The notes under the pieces were generated by a model. That model had not been told where the DNA came from. It did not search any database and saw nothing but the letters and a program-made list of their open reading frames with translations. Made by a program: the position numbers and the translations under genes. DNA of 64,000 bases from Chionis minor (taxonomy: Eukaryota > Chordata > Aves > Charadriiformes > Chionididae): NCBI GenBank assembly GCA_013398295.1, contig VZSF01008941.1, forward strand, positions 62,242-126,241. The letters run 5' to 3'. This document shows, in pieces, positions 1 through 13,801 of this stretch. Within the stretch, counting starts at the first letter, position 1. Every line of letters begins with the position of its first letter.

Positions 1-843
1 GTGAAGCACAAGCACTGTTAAGAAACACACACAACACAGGAACAGTTAATATCCTGTCCTAAGAGAAGTTAACACTGCTGGTCACAGGCTGAGGCTCAGT
101 TCTGCCAGAAATATTTAGGAATCAAAGATAGAAAGCAATAGGATACATTTATTCTGCTGCAAGCCCACTGACTTGAAGAATTTGTTGAGCCTTCTTCCTT
201 GTTTTTTAAATAATCAAGAGAAATGATGGCCCTCATAACAATTCCTTTCTGATGAATTAGATCATGACCCATCAGTCATATGGACATATGCTTACCTTAA
301 GGCAGGTGAATAGTCTTCATTGTCTTGACAGAATTATTCATATATTTCAGGTTAAACATGTGTGTTTGCAGATCTGGGGCCTGAATGAATGTGAGGTATT
401 CTCAATGCAGGACAAACCTTGCACAAAGAACTCATTTTCAGTTTTCATGTGGCACATAATATGCATGCTTAAATTTTATCCTCATTAATCCACAGTAAAG
501 AAAGTGCTAAAATAGGCACTAAATATTAGTATAAAATTATTTCTGTAACAAGAATTACCAAGTCAAAGTCCATACAAACCTGTTTTAGGTCACCTTAGGA
601 AAAAAAGATCATTTTCCACCTAAAAAGACCACTATAATTGCAATTTTATGGCTAATGTAGAAGAAAATTCTACAGACAACATCCATTGATTAGTATGACA
701 CGAAATTACTTAGATTGCATATTTATTTGTGTAAGTGTAAATAAACCAAAAAACCTATTTGAAAAAATAAACCTGTGTGTTTGCACATAGAACATAGCAA
801 TAACGTCAAAGAATAAAAGCACATAACCACACCAATCACATAC
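1..843. other. Non-coding left edge; presumptive intron after GART-like exon 6
   Basis: This stretch follows the putative splice donor of the last visible GART-like exon on the minus strand. I looked for the next GARS exon, which should encode a Cys-Leu-Cys-Phe segment followed by a Gly-rich GGMGAY-type motif, and did not find it. It is AT-rich with short A runs. Either the next exon lies beyond the window or the gene copy ends here. Confidence 0.4.
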
Positions 844-903
844 AGAAAGTTCTTCCCCTTGAAGAAGTTCTTCAATAACAACCATCTCTCCAAACATTCT
901 GTC
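844..903 (-). CDS. GART: GART-like exon 6 (20 codons, three short)
   Basis: The acceptor TTTTTTACAG precedes GAC and the exon ends at CTTTCT before GTATGTGA. It encodes DRMFG-EMVVIEELLQGEELS, matching the GARS segment that normally reads FGTAGETVVVEELLEGEEVS. Three codons of the Thr-Ala-Gly loop are missing, in frame. The VVIEELL beta strand, which carries the conserved Glu pair of ATP-grasp enzymes, remains. Entry and exit phases are 0. Confidence 0.7.
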
Positions 904-1373
904 CTGTAAAAAAAAAATTCTCCAGTTAGCAAACATGACATCTACTGGCTAAATCCTCTCTTTATTTTCTTTTAACAGAAAAAAAAAAAAAAAAAAGCAT
1001 ATGAAAACTAATGGCTTGCTTGAATTCTCGTATGTTGAGCAAAGCCAATAAAATCTCATTTGGAGATAAGGAACAGGCATTGAAATACACATTATCAGAC
1101 CCAGAATGCCAAGAAAAATGAAAAAACTGGAGGAACAGGGCAGCAGGATTCAGTGCTGGAATTAGAGTTCTGTCACAAACTCTGCAAATCCCTGCACACT
1201 ACCCATGGCCTGGGGTAAACATGAAAAACTTGACAATGATGCCCAGAGAAATTCCTTAGTCAAACGGACAAGTTTTCCTGAAAATACTTGCTTCCTGTGG
1301 ACAAAATTACAAACTCACAGGCTACAGAACATCAAGAATTGTATTCCCACTGATTAATTAAAGATTTATCCAC

Positions 1374-1485
1374 CTGCATAATCTCTTGGACAGCTCTGCA
1401 GGCTTCCTCTTTGCTGGCTGCAATAGTCACTTCTTTTCTAGCAGCAGGGCCCCTTGCCCGTACAACTCGTGCAGGAAAGTCTGTG
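1374..1485 (-). CDS. GART: GART-like exon 5, altered ATP-binding loop
   Basis: The acceptor TTTAAAG precedes C and the exon ends at ATGCAG before GTGGAT. With two bases from exon 4 it encodes S then 37 residues. The start TDFPARVV and the end SKEEACRAVQEIMQ are clearly GARS. The centre should be the ATP-grasp loop VKASGLAAGKGV but reads VRARGPAARKEV: the conserved Lys, Ser, Leu and two Gly are replaced. This exon is more diverged than its neighbours. Confidence 0.75.
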
Positions 1486-1774
1486 CTTTAAATGAAAGCA
1501 AAAGTGAGATTCAGGCATCCCTACTGCATCCAGTGAAATTATTTTTAGGCTGAATGCCTCCCATATTCTTCCTTTTGTTTTGAATGGCTGAAGAATAACA
1601 CTTAAGAAACATACAGTCCTTGCTAGCCTGCTAGCCCATCCTGTCATGGAGGTGAATGGGCTCTTATGGCCCTCAGCACAGGACTGTGAACCAGAAATCC
1701 ACGAATTCTCTTGCTGGTTCTGACACCATCTCAATGTATATCCTTGGACAAACCACTGAACTTTGCACTGAACT

Positions 1775-2581
1775 GTGTGAACCTTGTGAAATTCAACAAG
1801 GCCAAGTGCAAGGTCCTGCACATGGGTTGGGACAATCATAAGCACAAAGACAGGCTGGGTGGAGGATGGATTGAGAGCAGCCCTGAAGAGAGGGACTTGT
1901 GGGTGTTGGTACATGAGAAGCTCAACACGAGCCAGCAATGCGCACTCACAGCCCAGAAGGCCAACCGCATCCTGGGCTACATCAAAAGCAGCGTGGCCAG
2001 CAGGTCAAGGAATGTGATTCTCCTCCTCTACTCTGCTCTGGTGAGACCCCACCTGGAATACTGCGTCCAGCTCTGGAGCCCCCAACATAAAAAGGACATG
2101 GACCTGTTGGAGCACGTCCAGAGGAGGGCCAGGAAGATGACCAGAGAGTTAGAGCACCTCTCCTATGAGGACAGGCTGAGAGAGTTGGGGTTGTTCAGCC
2201 TGGAGAAGAGAAGGCTCCAGGGAGACCTTATAGCAGCCTTCTAGTATCTGAAGGGGGCCTAGAAGAAATCTGTAGAGGGACTTTTTACAAGGGCGTGTAG
2301 TGATAGGACAAGGGGTAATGGCTTCAAGCCAGAAGAGGGTAGATTAGATTAGATATTAGGAATAAATCTTTCACTATAAGGGTAGCGAGGCACTGGAGCA
2401 GGTTGCCCAGGGAAGTCATGGATGCCCCATCCCTTGAAGTGCTTATGGCCAGGTTGGATGGGGCTTTGAGAGCAGTTTGGTGTAGTGGGAGATATGCTTG
2501 CCCATGGCAGGGAGGTTGGAACTAGATGATCTTTAAGGTCCCTTCCAACCTCAACCATTCTATGATTCTATCATTCTATAG
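1775..2581 (+). mobile_element. CR1 LINE fragment (3' end), intronic
   Basis: A 5'-truncated CR1. From about 1780 the plus frame reads [13 protein letters not shown], then [26 protein letters not shown] and [22 protein letters not shown] before a stop at 2242. These are the region between the reverse transcriptase core and C-terminus of CR1. The 3' end is the diagnostic run of CR1 octamers (2556-2581: ATTCTATGATTCTATCATTC...). It lies antisense within the largest visible intron of the GART-like gene. A short A-to-G-rich decay follows the stop, so it is an old copy. Confidence 0.92.
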
Positions 2582-3771
2582 AAGTTCTGTTTAGGGTTGT
2601 AAGGTTAAAGTTGAGTTAGGTCTTGCACGTAAAGGATATGTTAGAACTAGTGTATTAACAGAATTGCTCCACTTACTCTTAAACATGAACTAAATCTAGA
2701 AGGAAAAAAAAGAACAAAACAGCATAATGTTAACATATTTTAACTACACTTTATCTGTTCACCTCTCTCCAGCTTGTGGACAGTGAAATAAAATGTGTCT
2801 TTTGAAAAGCTGATACTACACAATACAAGCCTGTTTTCTGAAACATCTCCTTCCTCCTCTTCACACTAGGATTTATATTGGGATAAATCTGAACCCTAGA
2901 TTTATACAAGCAGCCAAAGCAGACTCATACAAAGCTCCCTTTTTCCAGATCTCAGTGCTGACCTGAGTCACAATTTTCCTTTCTGAGTCTTATGTATGCC
3001 TACAGACACACAAGCTGTTGGCCTGTTCCTCTGCAAGGCAGTAATACAGACTAAGTGCTGCTACAGAGCAAAGTCAGCGAAAAGGTTGTTTTTATTTAAA
3101 AAAAAAAAAAAGTTCCAGTAGATTATACCACATGTAGCACGTGACAGCGAAGACAAGAAGTCCATGGAACTGACACACAGCCACAGACCAGAGTAGCTGA
3201 ACACAGCAGCTGCTGTGAGACTGGACCAAAATAGCAACAGCGGTAGGTTACTCTCCCAAAGGAACCCCAGTGACTTCGGAGGCATTACCGCTCAAAGCCA
3301 TTGCAGAGATATGCGGTTACATGTCTCTCTCCGTGTAAGAGAGACGCTGTCTAGCCTTGAAGAAGTAAGAGTATCCTCCTTAAGTCATGAATATTTGACC
3401 AGTCCCTCCCAAATGTCTCCAGAGACAGCATTTTGCTGGTATCTGTCTGTGTAGAAATTACTCTTGCCCTTACAAAAAGATTTCTTGAAATCTTTTACTC
3501 TGCCACATTTTTTTTTTGCCTTTTAAATAGCTAACTAGCATCTCGAAGAAGCTGATCAAAGGGTAGAAGAGCTGTGATCTGTGAAGAGAAAAATCAACCT
3601 GTTTGTTTCCTGCACCTTCACCATCTGTTTCTAATTACAAAACTAATTCATTCAGTAGCATCTTGATAAGAACAACAGTTGAAATGTTACGAAGTTCTAG
3701 GCAACTATCATGGGTGAAGGCTAAATGCATAGATAACTTGACAAAGGAGTTTCCAGTCTCAAAATATTTAC

Positions 3772-3946
3772 CTGATAATAAACCTACATGCTTCCTGGGG
3801 ATTGGTGAAGGCTTTCCATCTTGCTGTTGGGATCCCATGTCGATCCAGAAAGGCTTTGGCAAAACTGGTGTTGGACGCCAGCTGGGCTGCTTTTGCAGAT
3901 GGTCCAAAACACCTAACTCCTGCTGCTCTCAAGTCATCAACAATCC
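3772..3946 (-). CDS. GART: GART-like exon 4
   Basis: The acceptor AATTAG precedes GGATTG; the donor is ATCAG|GTAAAT. It encodes GIVDDLRAAGVRCFGPSAKA, then a segment reading QLASNTSFAKAFLDRHGIPT and ARWKAFTNPQEACRFII. The family motif LESSK before the Phe is LASNT here, replacing the conserved Glu and Lys. The GVRCFGP and RHGIPTA motifs are intact. Exon length (175 bp) and phases 1 to 2 are consistent with its neighbours. Confidence 0.78.
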
Positions 3947-4604
3947 CTAATTATCAAAAATAGCAAAAGAACCAAGTCATCTCTTTGGAAACATCAAGTC
4001 ATTTTGAGAAAAGGAAAACCACATAACCATTCCAGCAGTCTGTAACACTTTTCCTTGTCTCAGACAGCTAATTCATCCTTAAAATATGGCTCTGCATAGC
4101 CAATGACCTGTTTCATCATTTAGTTTTAAGAGGTCTTCAGCTCTTTCCATTACTAAGCACTGACACAGTTACCACCTCATGATTACTGTTAGGACTGTCT
4201 GGTACTTCTGTTCACTATTTAAGACATGGAGATCTTATTGTACGTTACTATAAATGCACATGATGGTCTGGGTACTGTTGCATGCAGCAACAACGTTAGG
4301 GTGATTGCAAGAAAATTCTTTATGTAAAGGAAAGCAGAGCAGAAGACACAAGAGTACTTGTAATCATTACTGATTCTTGATCCTGCATGATTTCCCCTGC
4401 TGATTTCTAACATACAAAAAGCAGCATACAGCTATGAAGCCAAGTGTTTTAAGTGACTACAATTTACATTTACAAGAGAATCCTAATTTTCTTGCTTTTC
4501 AGTCTAATTAAGTCAGTGTGTGTCCTAAGATCCGAAAGAGGTCATTTTAAACCAGAATTCAAGGCGCTGATTTTTGCTGTCAAGTTAATTTATTTCAGTC
4601 TTAC

Positions 4605-4700
4605 CAGCTGCCAGAAGAGCTTCTTGTCCAACTAACACAAGTCCAATGTTATGATCTTTGCAGAACTGGGTAACAATAGTGTGATTGCTCACTAATACAG
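4605..4700 (-). CDS. GART: GART-like exon 3
   Basis: The acceptor is TTTTTTCAG|CTG and the donor GCTG|GTAAGA, both strong. The exon (96 bp, phase 1 in and out) encodes VLVSNHTIVTQFCKDHNIG then LVLVGQEALLAAG. The conserved VGPEAPLAAG loop has both prolines replaced (Gln and Leu). Everything else resembles vertebrate GARS. Confidence 0.78.
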
Positions 4701-5452
4701 CTGAAAAAAGAAAAGGAAAGTTAAGTTAAGTTACCGCTGTAAAACCTAAATAAGAGATGGGAGATGAGAATGTCACTGTTCCATTGCCCTAAGAAGTATG
4801 ATTAAAATAATGAAACAACCCATGAAAGACAAAGTAAATCAAACAATATAACAATGATAACAGCCCAGAAGGAACAACGAACATTTCCAATTTGCACTAC
4901 TGTTTTTAATGCACATCTGCTAACTTACTAAATGTATTTTATTTGCTATTTGTAATCAAAATAAACTTTTAAAGGCTGCTTATCGTAACAGAATAAAAAC
5001 TTTAAAAAATAAAACTGCAAGTTCATAGGGAAACTCAATTTCAACATCTGTGCAAAGATTTACTCAATGCCAGTGAATGATGTAGCTAAATTTAGCTGGG
5101 CAGACACCAGAGAAGTTTCTATCCAGAAGTTAATAACATTGAGCCTTCCATTCCTCTGTTAGATTTTGCTGAATTTGGTAAGTGAATTCAAGCATAACAG
5201 TGGGAGGAAAGAGATGAGGTGTAGAAATACAGTCTCATATAAGCCTCAGTATTTTAAGAAGCTAGGCTAAAAATACAGTATGATGTTTTATTAGGCAGTT
5301 CTAAAATTCAGAAACAAGACACACAGAAAAATAAACATGTGCCTTAAATAATTTGTGGTACCAGTAAAATAAAAGAATAATTGTTATCTCCTTCTGACTC
5401 AACAGAAACATGGTTAGTTTTGTTTCAGTTCCAACATCCATATTACTGATTA

Positions 5453-10270
<4,818 letters not shown>

Positions 10271-10312
10271 AAAAAAAGTTGTGCCTCCCATACGCCCTCA
10301 CTGCGGGCCGCC

Positions 10313-10324
10313 GCCGCCATGTTG
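10313..10324 (+). promoter_or_regulatory. YY1-type element
   Basis: GCCGCCATGTTG matches the YY1 core often found near start sites of TATA-less CpG promoters. A second, near-identical element (GCCGCCATGTCG) lies at 10904-10915. Confidence 0.5.
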
Positions 10325-10341
10325 GACGCGGCCTCCGGGCG

Positions 10342-10351
10342 GCGCATGCGC
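10342..10351. promoter_or_regulatory. NRF1-type palindrome GCGCATGCGC
   Basis: A perfect 10-bp palindrome matching the core NRF1 site, 18 bp from the YY1-type element. NRF1 sites are common in housekeeping and mitochondrial gene promoters. Confidence 0.55.
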
Positions 10352-10397
10352 AGGCCGTCCTCGCCACGGAGACCGGGGGAGGCAACGCCCCCCTCCC

Positions 10398-10542
10398 NNN
10401 NNNNNNNNNNNNNNNNNNNNNNNNNNNNNNNNNNNNNNNNNNNNNNNNNNNNNNNNNNNNNNNNNNNNNNNNNNNNNNNNNNNNNNNNNNNNNNNNNNNN
10501 NNNNNNNNNNNNNNNNNNNNNNNNNNNNNNNNNNNNNNNNNN
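10398..10542. other. Assembly gap (145 N) within CpG island
   Basis: The N run interrupts very GC-rich DNA. The sequence just before it (GGGGGAGGCAACGCCCCCCT) is nearly repeated just after it (GGGGGGAGGCACCGCCCCCCT), so the gap probably covers an unresolved GC-rich tandem repeat, or one repeat was duplicated at the gap edges. Confidence 0.95.
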
Positions 10543-10679
10543 GCCGGGGGGAGGCACCGCCCCCCTCCCGCCTCTCCCGGCTGGCGGCAGCGGCGGGCCT
10601 GGGGCTCCCTCGTCTGGCGAGCGGCGCTGCGAGGCCGGCCTTCACCCCCTCACACATGCGCCGGCGCTCGGGCGCTCCT

Positions 10680-10818
10680 CCTGCCGTTAGGAGACGTCCT
10701 TGAGCGAAGGGTGAAAGCAGTCGCCCTTCCTTCCTCTTCCTCCTCCACTGCTGGCGCTTGCCGCGCCTCCTCGGGCCCGCCTCGCTTTGCGGGAGGGGGA
10801 AGGGCGGGCGGGGACCAG
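10680..10818 (+). other. DNAJC28: Possible DNAJC28 non-coding exon 1
   Basis: The CpG island contains one strong plus-strand splice donor, ACCAG|GTGAGG, with GT at 10819-10820. It would end a 5' untranslated exon spliced to the single coding exon. The exon start is unknown; the left coordinate given is arbitrary within the island. Confidence 0.35.
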
Positions 10819-11040
10819 GTGAGGCGGGGGTGGTGGGCAGCGGGGCTCGGGGCGAAAAAGAGCGCGGCGCGGCGCGGTGCTGCCTCCCCCGCGCCGCGTA
10901 ATGGCCGCCATGTCGGTGGCTGCCCGTCCCCAGCCCGCCTGTGGCCCATCGCCTCGGGGCCGGCAGCCTGCGCGCGGCGGCGGTTGAGGGGGCAGCCGTT
11001 GGGCCTCTCAGGGCAGCGGGGCGTCGAGCTTGGTGCGGGT

Positions 11041-12431
11041 TAGTGTTTTTTCTGTGTTTGGTTCGGGTTTTTAAAGCACAAATATATTAAAATCAAGTCT
11101 GCGGAACTGTGAGAAGGTCTGTTTCCGATCAGCACGTTGAATTTCAAGAGCGTGTTTCCATTTAAGTAGTAGTTATGTGGACTTTTATGGCCGCACAGAA
11201 CTAAATTCTTATCTTTGCCAAACACCTAGAAGGGGAGAAATCGCTATTCTATATCCAAAAACAAATAAAAGAGCCCGGGGGGGGGGGGGGGGGGAAGTTG
11301 ATAAGGTGTGTCATAACAACCACAAGCTGATGACTTAATACCTTACGTGGATCAAAGTAAACTGAAAACATGCAGGATTGATGCAGTCTTTCATCCAGTC
11401 CCAAGCACATCTCCTTTCCCATCTCTTTTCAGGTGGGTCAGTGCAGAACGGCAGTTTGGTATATGCAGAACATATAAACACTGTCTATTCCTTAAACTTA
11501 GCCTTGATTTAACCAGATTTTTTGTTTGGAAAGGAAGTCAGCAAAGGCTATGTTGCAGTCACTGATGAATTTGCAAAGGACACTCTTTGGCACCACATAT
11601 GCGGCATTTGTCATAGGATTTTCATTAATAAAGAGAAGTTAGCTGATGTGTAAATTCTGTGTGCCGTTAGTGTGATATTTTTCTACTTTTGATTTTACGG
11701 GAAGACTGACTTATGTTGCATTCGGGTGAATGTGTTCCTGTTTCTGTTGCCCAAAATAATTCAGAAGCACTGGTATTCCTGACAGAATGAGACACTGCCT
11801 GCTATTGATCTGTTCTGAGCTCCACATTTATAACCTTACCTGGCACAAATGAAGGAGATTGGCCACGAGGATGTGAGCACCCTGCTGGGATAGGAGAGTT
11901 AATCTAGATGAATATATGCTACTTGAGTTGCTGTTGTGAAATACCAGAAGGGTACTGTAATGAAATCCTTCAAGAATGCACCAAATAGTAGATCTTGAGG
12001 CATTGATGTATATGAATAGAAAATTCAGTAGGTGGCTGAATGTCGGTGTATAGAGGAAAAGGGAGAGATTTGTTTCAGCAGAGTTACCCCTCAATGTAAC
12101 GCGTATTTCCAGCTTACATTGCACTGAGTTTGCAGAAAGACAATAAAGCTTTGACCTTTTGGGAATTCGGCAGTGCAAAACAAGCCTGTGCTACTCGTGC
12201 TATACCAGCAGAAAATTGTACTGTGAATTAATTTTCATTTACATTGTAATACTACTACTAATATAGTTATAAGGAATGCAGATTTCAGTATTGGTCTGTA
12301 AAAGAAAAGAACATTGTATAATATTCTGAAATTTTGTAGGGATTTCTTTAATATAACAAGTTAAAGATAAGAAATCATATAAGTTCCTTTTAAAAGCATA
12401 TTTAACAGTTTTTATAAAAATGTGTTTATAG
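11041..12431 (+). other. Presumptive DNAJC28 intron 1
   Basis: Non-coding, AT-rich sequence between the candidate exon 1 and the coding exon. Plausible acceptors just ahead of the coding exon are TTTATAG (ending 12431) and AATGTAG (ending 12450). It contains an 18-base G homopolymer at 11277-11294. Confidence 0.45.
11277..11294 (+). repeat. G homopolymer (18 G)
   Basis: An uninterrupted run of 18 G in otherwise AT-rich intron sequence. It could form G-quadruplex structures; its length is uncertain in most sequencing chemistries. Confidence 0.85.
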
Positions 12432-12484
12432 GTCATTGTTTATAATGTAGCTGCATCTGAAGAAATACAAAGTGGCTTTGTGTC

Positions 12485-13603
12485 ATGCTGACTAACAACC
12501 TATGGCATCATTTAATGGTACGTCAAGCAATGATTCCAAGAAACCTGAAGCCGTTTCCCTACATTTGTGGCAACAGAATGCTGTCCAGTTACAAACCTAA
12601 AAGGAATGTCAAGGACTCCTACAAAATTCTCGAGCTTGAGGAAGGTTGTTCCCTTGATGATATCAGAAACTCGTATCGAAGTCTTGCCAAAAAATACCAT
12701 CCAGACAGCGGTTCTGCCACAGCTGATTCTGAAGCATTTATGAAAGTGGAAGAAGCGTACAGAGTCGTGCTGAGTGACGTGGCGACCAAAAAGAAATCAA
12801 GTGAGAATAATGAAGAGGAGGAAGACCAGTTCAAATCAAATGCACCACAGCATAGGCACTACTTGAGTTTTGAAGGCGTTGGTTATGGGACACCAAGCCA
12901 AAGGGAAAAGCAATACATGCAATTTCGAGTAGACCGTGCTACCGAACAAGTGTTGGAGTACCGGAAGCAGAGGCTTGAAAGCCAGTACGCTGCGACTGAC
13001 CTAATGAAAGCCCAAGATGTGAGGCAGAGCAAAAAGGTGAAAATAACGCAGGCAGTTGAACGGTTGGTTGAGGACCTCATCCAGGAATCGATGGCGAAAG
13101 GAGACTTTGACAACCTGAGTGGCAAAGGAAAACCTTTGCAGAAATTTTCAGACTGTCCACATATCGACCCTATGACTCACAACTTGAACAGGATTCTGAT
13201 AGACAATGGATACCAGCCAGAGTGGATCCTGATGCAGAAAGAAATACGGGAAACTATTGAGCGGTTAAGGAAGAATATAGTGGCCTCTAGAAGTAAGCTT
13301 GGAGGGCCAATGACACCGTATAAACAAAAGCAGTGGAATCGTATTTGTGAGCAATTTATGGAAGATATCAGGAAATTAAACAAAAGAATTGACAACTTCA
13401 ATTTAGTCGTTCCTATTCTGAGCAGACAAATGGTGCACTTCAGTGCAGACAAAGAAATTGTTCGAGCACAAAAGACTTACGAAGCTTTGATGGAAAATAG
13501 AGAGGCTTCTAATTCAGACACAAAGGAAAATGAAGAGGAAAATGTTAAAAGGTTTGGGTGGAAGTCTTCTCTATTTAAGTGGTTAAACCTTACACTGAAA
13601 TAA
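12485..13603 (+). CDS. DNAJC28: DnaJ homolog subfamily C member 28
   Basis: A 372-residue J-domain protein encoded in one uninterrupted exon, close to the roughly 390 residues of the mammalian protein. The J domain spans about residues 44-97 ([20 protein letters not shown] onward) with the Hsp70-stimulating HPD tripeptide at 72-74 in KKYHPDSG. After an acidic linker (about 108-116), a DUF1992 domain at about 186-255 has the family hallmark [14 protein letters not shown] basic alpha-helical C-terminal half follows. The first 43 residues contain no Asp or Glu but eight Lys/Arg, resembling a mitochondrial presequence; this is inference. Start: first ATG of the frame, 53-54 bases after a plausible acceptor; Met11 or Met17 are alternatives. 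J proteins recruit and activate Hsp70; the specific client is not known to me. It shares a CpG island with the divergent GART-like gene and precedes TMEM50B on the same strand. Confidence 0.95.
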   Translation: MLTNNLWHHLMVRQAMIPRNLKPFPYICGNRMLSSYKPKRNVKDSYKILELEEGCSLDDIRNSYRSLAKKYHPDSGSATADSEAFMKVEEAYRVVLSDVATKKKSSENNEEEEDQFKSNAPQHRHYLSFEGVGYGTPSQREKQYMQFRVDRATEQVLEYRKQRLESQYAATDLMKAQDVRQSKKVKITQAVERLVEDLIQESMAKGDFDNLSGKGKPLQKFSDCPHIDPMTHNLNRILIDNGYQPEWILMQKEIRETIERLRKNIVASRSKLGGPMTPYKQKQWNRICEQFMEDIRKLNKRIDNFNLVVPILSRQMVHFSADKEIVRAQKTYEALMENREASNSDTKENEEENVKRFGWKSSLFKWLNLTLK

Positions 13604-13801
13604 GATAAAGCTAATTCATTTGTCAAGATTTTGAATGCACTTTATTAATGAAAATTGTAGCACTAGAGAAATTTCAGGTACACTGAAAATGTACAATCCA
13701 GCTGTCCACTGTTAGACCAGTTAAAAGGAATTGGGTTGTCTGATGTGAATTTGCAAGGGCTTAATTGATTTATTTGTGAATATTGTTAAGGAACTAATAA
13801 A
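13604..13801 (+). terminator. DNAJC28: DNAJC28 3' UTR with AATAAA polyadenylation signal
   Basis: The first canonical AATAAA after the stop codon is at 13796-13801, giving a 3' untranslated region of about 200-220 bases. Longer forms cannot be excluded. Confidence 0.55.

Larger units (their letters stand above)
10280..11040. promoter_or_regulatory. CpG island between GART-like gene and DNAJC28 (probable bidirectional promoter)
   Basis: GC- and CpG-dense block interrupted by 145 N, flanked by AT-rich DNA. It contains a perfect NRF1-type palindrome, two YY1-type GCCGCCATGTNG elements and GC boxes. The GART-like gene is transcribed away on the minus strand and DNAJC28 on the plus strand, so it fits a shared divergent promoter. 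No TATA box is evident. Transcription start sites cannot be placed from sequence. Confidence 0.7.

Noticed and set aside
706..843. Open frame continuing past GART-like exon 6 (Val-Cys-Asp-Trp onward)
   Set aside because: It lies downstream of a good GTATGT donor and shows no GARS similarity; it is intron read-through.
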